Part shown: piece by piece, positions 40,109 to 48,981 of the stretch
Layout of the letters: each line of letters starts with the position of its first letter
How positions within the stretch are numbered: the first letter of the stretch is position 1
Source of the DNA: Micromonospora sp. NBC_01813
GTDB lineage: Bacteria; Actinomycetota; Actinomycetes; Mycobacteriales; Micromonosporaceae
Direction of reading: 5' to 3'
Length of the DNA stretch: 64,000 nt
NCBI RefSeq assembly: GCF_035917335.1
Contig: NZ_CP109067.1
Location: 1,366,501-1,430,500 of the forward strand
Notes under the pieces: model-generated
The model's input: only the letters and a program-made list of their open reading frames with translations
What the model was told of the DNA's origin: nothing
Databases searched by the model: none
Program-made: the position numbers and the translations under genes

Positions 40109-43100
40109 GTGACACGATCGAGAAGATTCGCGGCAGCCGGTCTGGCCGCCGCGCTCGTCCTGGGGTCCGGTGGCCCCGGCTGGGCGGCACCACCGGACCC
40201 GGCCGCACCCGAGGACCGGGCGGCGTCCGGGCAGCGGAACACCGTCACCCTGCTCAGCGGTGACCAGGTCACCGTCGTCGGCACCGGGGCGGCGATCCGC
40301 CCCGGCGCAGGTCGCGACGACATGCAGTTCCGCACCCAGCGAATCGACGGCGAGCTGCACGTCATCCCGCGTGACGCGGTCGGGCTGATCCAGAACGGCA
40401 CCCTGGACCGCCGACTGTTCAACGTCACCAAGCTCATCGAGTGGGGCTACCACGACACTGCCCGCGACACCCTGCCGCTGATCATCACCCGCCCGGACGG
40501 CGCGTCGGCCCGCGGCGGAGCCGAGGTCCAACCCGACGGCGTCGAGGTGCAGCGGGATCTGCCCGCGATCGACGGCGCGGCGGTCACCGCCGACAAGTCC
40601 ACGCTGGCCGACCTGTGGTCCACGGTCGCCGGTGCGACGGCGGCCCGCAGCGCGAACACCGGCGTCGGCCAGATCTGGCTCGACGGTAAGCGTCAACTGC
40701 TGCTCGACCGCAGCGTCGCGCAGATCGGTGCACCAGCGGCGTACGACGCCGGGTTCACCGGAGCCGGCGTCACCGTCGGTGTCATGGACAGCGGCGTCGA
40801 TGTCGAGCACCCCGATCTGGCCGACGTCGTCATCGAGACCCGCAACTTCACCGAAGCGCCGGAGGAAGGTGACATCGTCGGTCACGGCACCCACGTGGCG
40901 TCGATCATCGCCGGCAGCGGCGCGGCCTCCGACGGCAAGTACCGGGGCGTCGCCCCGGACGCGAAGATCATCTCCGCGAAGGTCTGCCCCGGCTCGTTCT
41001 GCGACGACTCCGCGATGATCGACGCGATGCACTGGCTGGCGGTGGAGAAGCAGACCCCAGTGGTCAACATCAGCATCGGTGGCGGCGACGGGCCGGAGAT
41101 CGACCCCCTCGAGGAGGCGGTCAACACCCTCACCGCGCAGACCGGCACGCTGTTCGTCATCGCCGCCGGCAACGCCGGAGCCGACCGTACGGTCGGGTCG
41201 CCGGGCAGCGCCGACGCCGCGTTGACCGTCGGTGCGGCCGACCGCGACGACTCCCTCGCCGACTTCTCCAGCCGGGGCCCGCGTGTCGGCGACGACGCCG
41301 TCAAGCCGGACATCACCGCCCCCGGCGTCGACATCGTCGCGGCGCGGGCCGAGGGCACCACCCTCGACATCCCGATCGACGAGCACTACGTCTCCGCGCC
41401 CGGCACGTCGATGGCCTCGCCGCACATCGCCGGTGCCGTCGCGCTGCTCGCCCAGCAGCAGCCGGGCTGGACCGCGCAGCAGTTCAAGTCGACGCTGATG
41501 GCGTCGGCCGAGCCGCACGCCGAGGCCACCGCGTACCAGCAGGGTGCCGGCCTGGTCGACGTCGCCCGCGCCATCACCCAGACGGTGACCGCCGAGCCGG
41601 CCAGCCTCTCCTACGGTCGCACCCTGTGGCCGCACCACGACGACGAGCCGATCACCAAGACCGTCACCTACCGCAACGACGGCACGGACGCCGTCACCCT
41701 CGACCTGACCTGGGACGTGACCGGGCCGGACGGCGTCGCCACCCCGGCCGGCATGTTCACCGCCGGCACCGGACAGGTCACCGTTCCGGCCGGCGGTACG
41801 GCGAACGTCGTCGTCACCGCCGACACCAGCGTCGACGCCGCCGACGGCTTCCACAGCGGATATCTGGTCGCCACCGCCGGGCAGACCCGGGTGGTCACCC
41901 CGGTCGGCGTGCACCGGGAGGTGGAAAGCTACGACCTCACCGTGGCCCACATCGACTCCGCAGGTGAGCCGGCCGCCGAGCACTTCACCGTCGTCATCGG
42001 ACTGGACAACTCCTACGCCGATCTCGTCTACGACCCGGACGGCACCGCCACCGTGCGACTGCCCAAGGGCCGGTACGGCGTGTTCAGCAGCATCGACGAG
42101 TTCGACGAGGACGACTTCGCCAGCGCAGTTGTCGTGGCACCCGAGGTGAACGTGGGCCAGGACGCCACGGTCACGCTGGATGCCCGGCAGGGCGAGCCGG
42201 TGAACGCCACCGTCCCGCAGGCCAACGCCCGTACCGACACGGTCGACATCACGGTCGCCTTCGAGACGGCGGACGGACCACTCGGCATCGGGGCTTCCTA
42301 TCCCAGCTTCGACGGGGTGTCGACCAAGTACCTCGGTACGGAGCCGGTGTCGTGGCTGAACTCGGCCATCTCCCACCACTGGTACAAGTCGGACGGCGAG
42401 GGCGGGTTCGTCAACAGCCCGTACACGTACGCCCTCGGTGAGATGATCCCCGGCGAGCTGCCGACCGGCTACCAGAAGGACTACCAGGCCGCCGAGTTGG
42501 CCCGGGTTCGTCACGACTTCGGGGGAGTCGCGACCGGGGAGGTCGCCGACCGGCTGATCTTCCCCAGTTTCGACAACCCGGCCCTGGGGTCCTTCGGCTC
42601 GCTCACCGAGGTCGCCGCTCCTGGTGAGCGGATCGAGTGGTACAGCCCCGAGGCCGCCTGGTTCTCCGACCTGTACTTCTCCAACCGCACGGAGGACGGC
42701 TTCCTGGAAACGACGTCGCTGCTGTTCGCACCGCCGCGCCAGTACGCGGCCGGCGGCCGGCACACCGACACCTGGAACCAGGCGCCGTTCGGCCCGGCGA
42801 TGCCGGCGACCCCCTCGGAGTACGGCTGGGTCAGCCGCATCGGTGACGAGATCCTCGCCGAAATCCCGCTGTTCGGCGACGCCGCTGGACACGCCGGTTC
42901 GTCGCTCGCGGTGACCGAACGCACCGCCCTCTACCGCAACGGCGAGCTGGTCGACGAGTACGACATCGGTGGCTTCGGCTACTTCGTCGTGCCGCCCGGG
43001 CAGGCCGAGTACCGGCTGGAGACCTCGGCGACCCGCGACATCAGCGACCTGTCCACCGAGGTCAGCCTGGCCTGGACCTTCACGTCCGGGCGGGTCAACG

Positions 43101-43444
43101 GCGACGAGTGGCGCAACCTGCCGGTGATGGTTGCACGGGCGACCCCGCAGCTCGACGACGCAGGCGCGGCACCGGCCGGCGGCGACTTCGAGATCCCGGT
43201 GACGGTACGCCGGCAGACCGGCGTAACGGCCAACCTGGACGCGCTGTCGGTAGAGGTCTCCTACGACGACGGTGCTACGTGGCAGCCGGCACAGGTACGC
43301 GCCGACGACCGCAACTGGGTGGCGACGGTTGGGCACCCCGAGGGCGACGGCTTCGTGTCGCTGCGCATCGGTGGCGAGGACCGGCAAGGCAACACGTTCA
43401 CCCAGACGGTGATCCACGCGTACCGGCTGACCACCGCCGGCTAG
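40109..43444 (+). CDS. Secreted S8 family serine peptidase (subtilisin-like)
   Basis: A 1111-residue exported subtilase with a complete triad: D227 (VMDSGVD), H259 (GHGTHV) and S434 (GTSMAS), with N in AAGNAG for the oxyanion hole. A signal peptide occupies ~1-30, a propeptide-like region runs to ~200, the catalytic domain spans ~210-480, and about 630 residues of beta-sandwich-type C-terminal domains follow. Large actinomycete extracellular subtilases of this layout degrade proteins outside the cell. The GTG at 40109 has GGGGAGG five bases upstream. There is no C-terminal membrane helix, so it is not a mycosin, although it could process exported ESX proteins in trans. A strong hairpin follows the gene. 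Confidence 0.94.
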   Translation: MTRSRRFAAAGLAAALVLGSGGPGWAAPPDPAAPEDRAASGQRNTVTLLSGDQVTVVGTGAAIRPGAGRDDMQFRTQRIDGELHVIPRDAVGLIQNGTLDRRLFNVTKLIEWGYHDTARDTLPLIITRPDGASARGGAEVQPDGVEVQRDLPAIDGAAVTADKSTLADLWSTVAGATAARSANTGVGQIWLDGKRQLLLDRSVAQIGAPAAYDAGFTGAGVTVGVMDSGVDVEHPDLADVVIETRNFTEAPEEGDIVGHGTHVASIIAGSGAASDGKYRGVAPDAKIISAKVCPGSFCDDSAMIDAMHWLAVEKQTPVVNISIGGGDGPEIDPLEEAVNTLTAQTGTLFVIAAGNAGADRTVGSPGSADAALTVGAADRDDSLADFSSRGPRVGDDAVKPDITAPGVDIVAARAEGTTLDIPIDEHYVSAPGTSMASPHIAGAVALLAQQQPGWTAQQFKSTLMASAEPHAEATAYQQGAGLVDVARAITQTVTAEPASLSYGRTLWPHHDDEPITKTVTYRNDGTDAVTLDLTWDVTGPDGVATPAGMFTAGTGQVTVPAGGTANVVVTADTSVDAADGFHSGYLVATAGQTRVVTPVGVHREVESYDLTVAHIDSAGEPAAEHFTVVIGLDNSYADLVYDPDGTATVRLPKGRYGVFSSIDEFDEDDFASAVVVAPEVNVGQDATVTLDARQGEPVNATVPQANARTDTVDITVAFETADGPLGIGASYPSFDGVSTKYLGTEPVSWLNSAISHHWYKSDGEGGFVNSPYTYALGEMIPGELPTGYQKDYQAAELARVRHDFGGVATGEVADRLIFPSFDNPALGSFGSLTEVAAPGERIEWYSPEAAWFSDLYFSNRTEDGFLETTSLLFAPPRQYAAGGRHTDTWNQAPFGPAMPATPSEYGWVSRIGDEILAEIPLFGDAAGHAGSSLAVTERTALYRNGELVDEYDIGGFGYFVVPPGQAEYRLETSATRDISDLSTEVSLAWTFTSGRVNGDEWRNLPVMVARATPQLDDAGAAPAGGDFEIPVTVRRQTGVTANLDALSVEVSYDDGATWQPAQVRADDRNWVATVGHPEGDGFVSLRIGGEDRQGNTFTQTVIHAYRLTTAG

Positions 43445-43459
43445 CGTTCCTCCCCGCAC

Positions 43460-43504
43460 GCCCCGTTGCGGCAACCTGGTGTCCCCTGGTTGCCGCAACG
43501 GGGC
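43460..43504 (+). terminator. Intrinsic-type hairpin after subtilase gene
   Basis: A perfect 17-base-pair stem (arms 43460-43476 and 43488-43504) with an 11-base loop, 16 bases after the stop codon. No T-run follows, as is common in high-GC actinobacteria. Confidence 0.88.
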
Positions 43505-43650
43505 ACATCTCTTTCTGCCCGGTCGCATCGTTACGCAGCGGGCGAGACGCACCGCCGGTGCGACTGGAGCGACCGATCGTGCGGTGGGATCAACGCTGAC
43601 GCGGGAGCAGCCCAACCTGGCCAATGCGGGTAGGAAGGTGGAGGACGATC

Positions 43651-44658
43651 ATGATCCTGTCCGGAACTGGGACCACGAATTCGGGCACGCGGCGCCGAGC
43701 CGGATTCGCCGCCCTGCTCGCCTGCGTGACCGCCGTGGCCGTAGCGATGCCGTCCGCGGCTGCTGCGGGCGGTGACGGTACGACCACGGCGACGATCACG
43801 ACCCAGGTCTTCGACCGTGCCACCGGTGCGCCGGTCGGCAAGGTCTGTGTCCTGGCCATCTCGGTGTACACGACAGGGGTGCCGCAGGTGTGCCCGGCAC
43901 GCAGCGGCGGTGGCGGACGGGTCACCGTACCGGTGTCGGAGCCCGGCTCCTACAACCTGTTCGTGCTACCCAACGTCGACAGCCCGTACGGTGCGCAGTG
44001 GGTCGGCCCGACCGGCGGCACCGGAACACAGCTCGATGCCCGCCGGATCACCCTCGCCGTCGGCGAGAGCAAGCGGGCACCCAAGGTGCTGCTGGACCCA
44101 CGCGCGACGATCAGCGGGCAGGTCACCGCCGAGACCGGCGCGATCGTCGGCGGCGTCGCGGACCTGTTCACGCCATCGGCGATCACCGGTCACAGCCCGC
44201 GTCAGGTGCCGCTCGACGGCGACGGCTCCTTCAGCATCGACTGGGCCGGACCGTACGGTTGGCCAGTGGTCTTCCGGGGTGACAACATCGCCCAGCAGTG
44301 GAGCGGACCGGTCGCCACCCGCCGTCGCGCCGATCTCGCTCCGGCGACCGTCGGCGACCCGGAGCCGGTCAGCTACCACCTGCGCACCGGCGCGCAGATC
44401 ACCGTCACCGTGCCTGACGTGCCGCTGCGTACCGATCGCCGGCTGGTCTTCTTCCATTCGAGTAGCCGGGGACTGGCCGGCGCGGTCAGCATCGACAGCG
44501 ACGCCACGACGGCGACCCAACTGATCAGTGGCGGGCAGCACATCAAGATCCAATGCCTGTGCGACGGCACCGTCCGGTGGTACGGCGGCGGTACCTCCAT
44601 CGAGAAGGCCCGGTCCGTCAACGTCAGCCACCGCGGCGTGCTGCACCTGACGATGTGA
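43651..44658 (+). CDS. Secreted CxC-family protein, paralog 1
   Basis: A 335-residue exported protein, signal peptide ~1-40. The N-terminal part is a carboxypeptidase-regulatory-like beta sandwich (TTQVFDRATGAPVGKVCVLA). A conserved centre YGAQWVGP-x-GGTG follows, and the C-terminal part ends with IKIQCLCDGT and WYGGGT. Four cysteines, two in the N-domain (VCVLA and VCPARSGG) and a C-x-C near the end, are shared with the paralogs at 49927 and 50977, suggesting disulfides outside the cell. The ATG at 43651 follows GGAAGGTGGAGG at seven bases. No enzyme motif was recognised. Function unknown; it may be a cell-surface or matrix protein. Confidence 0.72.
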   Translation: MILSGTGTTNSGTRRRAGFAALLACVTAVAVAMPSAAAAGGDGTTTATITTQVFDRATGAPVGKVCVLAISVYTTGVPQVCPARSGGGGRVTVPVSEPGSYNLFVLPNVDSPYGAQWVGPTGGTGTQLDARRITLAVGESKRAPKVLLDPRATISGQVTAETGAIVGGVADLFTPSAITGHSPRQVPLDGDGSFSIDWAGPYGWPVVFRGDNIAQQWSGPVATRRRADLAPATVGDPEPVSYHLRTGAQITVTVPDVPLRTDRRLVFFHSSSRGLAGAVSIDSDATTATQLISGGQHIKIQCLCDGTVRWYGGGTSIEKARSVNVSHRGVLHLTM

Positions 44659-44752
44659 TCCAACGCCGTCCGGCTGCCGCCGGCATGTCGTGATCACCTT
44701 CGCCTGGTCGACCCGACACGCCGAGCATCTGTCAGACGACCCGTAGCAGATC

Positions 44753-45139
44753 TTGTCCAACCCGCTGCCCAGCTGGAGATCTACCCGAAGGATCTGTCCC
44801 CGGTGCGGGCGCTGCGGCTGTCCCAGGCCGGTGTGGTACCAGCGGCCGACCACGCCGGACCGGGTGGCCGCCGTGCTGGACGAGTCGCCGAAGATGCTTG
44901 GCCGGGCGCAGTTGCGTGACCTGCTGGGCAAGCTGGCGGCGGGTTGCCGCAGCCCGTTGGAGATCTGTGGCCACTACCATGTGTTCACCAGTGGCGGGAT
45001 GCCGCCGCTGCGCCGGCAGGTGCGGGTCAGCAACGGGCAGCGAACCTGCCACCTCGACGTGTACGCCGAGGCGCAACGGGTCGCGCTCGAGCTGGACGGC
45101 GCGAGTGTGCACGGCGCACCCGGTTGCAGAGATGAGTGA
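44753..45139 (+). pseudogene. Truncated DUF559/AbiEi-like endonuclease-domain gene
   Basis: The readable part (LDESPKMLGRAQLRDLLGKL, then FTSGGMPPLRRQVRV, LDVYAEAQRVALELDGASVHG) matches the central part of a common actinobacterial protein with an N-terminal AbiEi-like region and a C-terminal DUF559 (Vsr-fold) domain. It stops right after the ELDGA-x-x-HG motif, where the family normally continues for about 50 more residues. The upstream part is scrambled: a plausible continuation sits in another frame (IYPKDLSPVRALRLSQAG). Both ends are therefore damaged, and no functional product is expected. Confidence 0.65.
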
Positions 45140-45293
45140 CGATGGGAAACACCATGAGTCACGCGGCGTTCGTTGAGTGATCCTGCGGCTCGGATCTCCA
45201 TCCCGTGCCACCGCACAAACTGACGCGCACGTGCCGGATCGATGCGGAGGAGCCAGTGCCTCGCAGGTCTGCGCCGGGCGTCACCGCTGCCGG

Positions 45294-46727
45294 TCAGACC
45301 GTGCCGAAGAAGGACTTCAGCGCAGGCACCCGGCGGATGAGGAACTGGTCCAGCGCCAGGATGACAAGCAGGGAAAGGCCGAACAAGGGCAGAAAGACGC
45401 CGAGTACGACCATCGCGGCGAGCAGCGTCCAGTTGCCCCAGACCGGGAGCTTCGCACGCGGGGCGGCGAGGCCGGCGGCCGTGCCCCGCCGTGTCCACCA
45501 CATCATCGGGCCGGTGACGCAAAGAAAGATCACGGCGAGGCAGAAGAGCGTGGACATGATCGTGTTGAAGGTCCCGAGGCGGCGTCCCTCGTGCAGGGCG
45601 ATCCCCTGTGAGACCACCTTCGCCATCGCGCTGTAGTCGTCGTAGCCGTACCGGCCGACCACGTCGCCGCTGTACTGGTCGACGTGGATGGTCATTTCCT
45701 GGCTGACGTCGGATTCGGCGGGGTTGCCGACGTCGTACCACTGGCTGCTCATCACGCTGAACACCCCTGTTTCGCCCTCGGGGTACAGGACGAGGTACGG
45801 CCCGGGTGCGCCCAGCGACTGTGCTGCGGTGACCGCCTTGTCGATCGAGATCGGGGTGCCGCCGCCGGTGCTGGTGCCCTGCGGTGCGTTGCCGGAGGCC
45901 CATCCGGCGGGAGCGGACTGACCGTCGGCGTCCTCGATCTGCTGCCGGATGGTGGACTCGGCACCAGGGTCCGCGCCCCACAGCCCGGAGCCTCCGCTGA
46001 CGGCGATCTGCTGGGCCTGTGCGCCCCACACTCCGGTCCAGGGCAGGCCGGAGACGACGAGCAGCAGGATGCCGAGGCCGACGGGGAGCCCGACGAGGGC
46101 GTGGTAGCTGCGGAGGCGGGCACCGCGCTTGCCCTTGGCCTGTGCGCCGCTGCGGGAGCGGCGGCCGAGGAAGAAGATGATGAATCCGGTGATCGTGAGC
46201 ACGATGGCCCAGGAGGCCCCGAGCTCGACGATGCGGTCGCCGATGCCACCGTCGCCGATGAGCAGGTCGCCGTGGATGCGCTCGGCCCAGGTGGAGATGA
46301 GCTGGTCCTGGCTGAGCTCGCCGGTGACCGTGGCGGTGTACGGGTCGACGTAGATGTTGGTGCTGCCGCCGTCGTCGAGCCCGGCGACGAACAGCGTTGC
46401 GCGGTCGCCGCTGCCGTCTTGAACGGACAAGATGGGGCGATCCGGGAACTCCGCGCGAACGGCGGCCTCCTGCGCGGACAGCGCCGATCGTTGCGCGCCG
46501 TCGGCCACCGGGACCTGCAGCACCCCGGGATGGGTCAGGGAATCCACCTCGGCCCGGAACATGTAGGTCATGCCGGTGACGGCAAGGCAGAACAACACGG
46601 GTATGACGAGCAGGGACCCGTAGAAGTGCCAGCGCCAGAACGCGGCGAACCAGTTGGTCTTCCGGGGCCTGGCCAGGGGCGGCGGCGCCTCCTCAGCGGT
46701 CGGCGTCTCGGTTTCTGCGGCGGTCAT
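45294..46727 (-). CDS. PepSY-associated transmembrane protein
   Basis: A 477-residue membrane protein of the PepSY_TM family. The first membrane helix follows WFAAFWRWHFYGSLLVIPV, the hallmark start of the family. A periplasmic PepSY-type region with DPYTATVTGEL follows, and a second one has VDQYSGDVVGRYGYDDYS. Further membrane helices lie near residues 165-185, 210-235, 375-400 and 425-460. Members are often linked to siderophore reduction or metal uptake, but no neighbour here proves a substrate. The ATG has GGGAAGG upstream. It is divergent from the DUF5134 gene with only 47 bases between starts, so promoters overlap. Confidence 0.88.
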   Translation of the reverse strand: MTAAETETPTAEEAPPPLARPRKTNWFAAFWRWHFYGSLLVIPVLFCLAVTGMTYMFRAEVDSLTHPGVLQVPVADGAQRSALSAQEAAVRAEFPDRPILSVQDGSGDRATLFVAGLDDGGSTNIYVDPYTATVTGELSQDQLISTWAERIHGDLLIGDGGIGDRIVELGASWAIVLTITGFIIFFLGRRSRSGAQAKGKRGARLRSYHALVGLPVGLGILLLVVSGLPWTGVWGAQAQQIAVSGGSGLWGADPGAESTIRQQIEDADGQSAPAGWASGNAPQGTSTGGGTPISIDKAVTAAQSLGAPGPYLVLYPEGETGVFSVMSSQWYDVGNPAESDVSQEMTIHVDQYSGDVVGRYGYDDYSAMAKVVSQGIALHEGRRLGTFNTIMSTLFCLAVIFLCVTGPMMWWTRRGTAAGLAAPRAKLPVWGNWTLLAAMVVLGVFLPLFGLSLLVILALDQFLIRRVPALKSFFGTV

Positions 46728-46774
46728 CGCGGCTGGCCTTCCCTGATCGTCACCCTGGTCGCCGGTGGCGACCT

Positions 46775-47395
46775 GTGGTACTACCTAGAGTCGTGCTGGA
46801 GACGCCCTGGGTTCCCGTCCTGACGATCGTTTTCTTGCTGACCGGGCTCGTCTGCGTCGGTGACCTCGTCATCCGTCGTCGTGGCGTGCCGCGCGAGCAG
46901 GCGTTCTCCGACGCGGAGCTGATCGACATCAATCACTGCGTGATGAGTGCTGCGATGATCCTGATGGTCTGGCTGATGGTCGACGGCGTGTTCGCCTGGG
47001 CACAGGTCGCCATCTTCGGCATCCTCGCGTTCGCGTTGCTGCCCGCGTACCTCCGGGCGCGGGCCAGGTCGGAACGCGTCGACGTGCTGGGTCATGTCAC
47101 GCAGAACGCGGCCATGATCTGGATGCTGGCGGCGATGCCGTTGCTCATGTCGGAGATGGCGATCGGCGGTGGCTCCGGGCACTCACACGGCGTAGCCGCC
47201 GCCGGGGCGGCACCCACGCCGACCCCGGCGTGGGCGGACACGACGAATGTCGTCTTCGTGGTCCTGAGCGGGGCCGGGGCGCTGTGGTGGCTGTACCGTG
47301 CCGCGAGGCCGACGCCCGGCCATCGGCTGCATCAGCTGACCTGCGCCGCTATGGGTGCCGGCATGGCAACGATGCTGCTGGTGATGAACACCTGA
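46775..47395 (+). CDS. DUF5134 family membrane protein
   Basis: A 206-residue protein with about five hydrophobic helices (first at ~13-32, last at ~185-205) and a histidine-containing loop GSGHSHG near residue 132. It matches DUF5134 proteins of actinobacteria, which have no established function; histidines at conserved helix ends (INHCVMSAAM, LGHVTQNAAM) suggest metal or heme contact, as inference only. The GTG at 46775 is used; a GTG at 46793 would shorten it by six residues. It is divergent from the PepSY gene and followed by a strong hairpin. Confidence 0.82.
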   Translation: MVLPRVVLETPWVPVLTIVFLLTGLVCVGDLVIRRRGVPREQAFSDAELIDINHCVMSAAMILMVWLMVDGVFAWAQVAIFGILAFALLPAYLRARARSERVDVLGHVTQNAAMIWMLAAMPLLMSEMAIGGGSGHSHGVAAAGAAPTPTPAWADTTNVVFVVLSGAGALWWLYRAARPTPGHRLHQLTCAAMGAGMATMLLVMNT

Positions 47396-47416
47396 GACCC
47401 GCTGGCGGTACGCATC

Positions 47417-47456
47417 AGCCCCCTGTCCGGCCCTCGTTGCGGCCGGACAGGGGGCT
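47417..47456 (+). terminator. Intrinsic-type hairpin after DUF5134 gene
   Basis: A perfect 16-base-pair stem (47417-47432 with 47441-47456) and an eight-base loop, about 20 bases after the DUF5134 stop. It may also serve the opposite-strand DUF397 gene, which ends at 47498. Confidence 0.88.
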
Positions 47457-47497
47457 GCGGTGGTCAGCGGCCGGTCAACTGCATGCTGGCCGGTGGC

Positions 47498-47683
47498 TCA
47501 GCGGTTGGCGGTCACCTCGGTGATGAAGGACTGCCAGGCGGCCGGGGCGAAGGCTAGGGTGCCGCCGTCGCGGTCCTTGGTGTCCCGGACGTACACCCGG
47601 CCCGGAAGGTTCTCCGCCACCTCGATGCAGCCCTGAGTGTCGCTGTGCCTGCTCTTGTGCCAGCGGGCGCCGGTCATGTCCAT
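47498..47683 (-). CDS. DUF397 domain protein
   Basis: A 61-residue protein with the DUF397 pattern: W-x-K-S-x-x-S near the start (ARWHKSRHSDTQGCIEVAE), VYVRDTKDRDGG in the middle, and AFAPAAWQSFI at the end. Such small proteins almost always follow an XRE/DUF5753 gene, as here; the start overlaps the upstream stop by ten bases (or four from the second ATG). The pair resembles toxin-antitoxin-like or BldB/WhiJ-type developmental regulators of actinomycetes, in which the small protein counteracts the DNA-binding partner. Confidence 0.93.
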   Translation of the reverse strand: MDMTGARWHKSRHSDTQGCIEVAENLPGRVYVRDTKDRDGGTLAFAPAAWQSFITEVTANR

Positions 47684-48459
47684 TTTTCAGCCGTCCTCAT
47701 GATCAGTTCTAGGCTCTGATGGCTCGGCAGAGCGTACCCCCGGATCGCTTCCCAGGTCTGCTCAAGTTCTGCGGTGTCGTCGGGCGCTTCGACCACCTTG
47801 CCGCGTAGGTGGCCTTCCACGTAGCCGACCGTCCGGCCCTCTACGGTGGCGAGGACGAATCCGCCGTCGACGCCGGGGTAGGCACCGGTTGACAGCGGGA
47901 TCAGGTGAATCTGGATGTTGGGGCGCTCGGCTGCCTCAGCGAGCGCGGTGAGTTGGTGGTGCATGACCTCCGGGCCGCCGACGCCACGGTGCAGCAACGC
48001 CTCGTCGATCACCGCAACCAGATGACAGGGGTTCGACTCACGACTCAAGATCTCTTGTCGTTCGATCCGAGTCGAGATCGCTGTTTCCAGCTTCTCGCCA
48101 TGAATGCCGTATGTCGCCAGTACCGCTCGCGCGTATGCCTCGGTTTGCAACAGTCCAGGCACGACCAACGGTTGGAAGGCTCGGAGCAGGCTCGCCCGCT
48201 GCTCGTACTCGATGAACGGCTTGAACCAGACGGGTGCGTGTTCACCGATGACGAACTCGCGGTAGAACTTCATGAACGTGGTGCCGAACACTTTGTCGAC
48301 CATGCCCAGGTAGTTGGGCAGGGCGGGGCGTTCGCCGCGCTCGATGGAGCCGACGTGCTTCGCGGAGAAGTGGATGCGCTCACCCCACGAATCCTGGGTG
48401 AGCTCCATCGACTCGCGCACTCGCCGTAGCTCCGATATCAGATACTTGCTGCCGCTCAC
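47674..48459 (-). CDS. XRE-family regulator with DUF5753
   Basis: A DNA-binding regulator of the WhiJ type. The N-terminal helix-turn-helix spans about residues 6-60 (ELRRVRESMELTQDSWGERIHFSAKHVGSIERG, positions 48443-48345). The DUF5753 domain fills the rest, with FQPLVVPGLLQTEAYARAV, IDEALLHR and the SVL-like FVLATVEG. The GTG at 48459 is chosen because GAGGGA lies about 11 bases upstream; ATGs at 48471 and 48489 and a longer frame to 48546 are also open. It forms a coupled pair with the DUF397 gene. Confidence 0.9.
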   Translation of the reverse strand: MSGSKYLISELRRVRESMELTQDSWGERIHFSAKHVGSIERGERPALPNYLGMVDKVFGTTFMKFYREFVIGEHAPVWFKPFIEYEQRASLLRAFQPLVVPGLLQTEAYARAVLATYGIHGEKLETAISTRIERQEILSRESNPCHLVAVIDEALLHRGVGGPEVMHHQLTALAEAAERPNIQIHLIPLSTGAYPGVDGGFVLATVEGRTVGYVEGHLRGKVVEAPDDTAELEQTWEAIRGYALPSHQSLELIMRTAEKWT

Positions 48460-48599
48460 AAGCCCTCGCATCCCTCGGTCTTCTCTCATGCACGCGCGGC
48501 GGAGGCGCTCCCGTGGGCGTCCCCGATGCGTGTGGTGGCAGTTCATGTTGCTCCATGGTTGGCGAGGAGTCCAGGGTGGATCTCGGTCCTGTGGATATC

Positions 48600-48690
48600 C
48601 TCAAGATCAGTTGAGTAATTGATCTTCAAAGCTGCTATCAGATCGGCGCCACCGCTCGCAAGACCTTCATATCCCTCAGTTTCCCTCGTG
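48600..48690 (-). pseudogene. 5' remnant of a second XRE/DUF5753 gene
   Basis: Read on the minus strand, GAGGGATATGAAGGTCTTGC and the next ~25 bases align closely with the leader and first codons of the intact XRE gene (GAGGGATGCGAGGGCTTGTG onward), including the CTGATAxC end. The reading frame decays after about ten codons. This looks like what remains of a tandem copy. Confidence 0.5.
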
Positions 48691-48813
48691 GTGGTCACGG
48701 GTTCGCGTCATGGGACTCCCGGCGTGCCCGAGCTCACCGGTGAGGTTCCGCCGACCACAATTTCGAGTCCAGGCTGGATACCTCGACTGATCGGCTATCC
48801 AAGGAGGATCTTG

Positions 48814-48981
48814 GTGGTACACAGGAATGACGGGATCGGCGGTACGCCCCGGCCGGCCCGCTACACCTCGATCGGGACGCCTCGGCGTACCGACGCGACC
48901 CCCGACCCGGCCGCCGCTGCCGCGACGGACCCCGGGATGCTGGACGGCTGCCCGCACGGGGAGGACGACGACGATGTCTGA
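48814..48981 (+). CDS. Small hypothetical protein, 55 residues
   Basis: A small ORF not recognised as a family. The start GTG is well supported by AAGGAGG six bases upstream, the best ribosome-binding site in the neighbourhood. The protein is polar, with an Arg/Thr/Pro-rich first half and an acidic end (GEDDDDV). The last eight bases overlap the start of the next gene, so the two are translationally coupled. It may be a small partner of the downstream 90-residue protein. Confidence 0.55.
   Translation: MVHRNDGIGGTPRPARYTSIGTPRRTDATPDPAAAAATDPGMLDGCPHGEDDDDV

Noticed and set aside
39878-43624. 1248-codon minus-strand ORF opposite the subtilase
   Set aside because: No domain is recognisable, its composition is Arg/Gly/Asp-biased, and it lies fully over a clear S8 peptidase gene.
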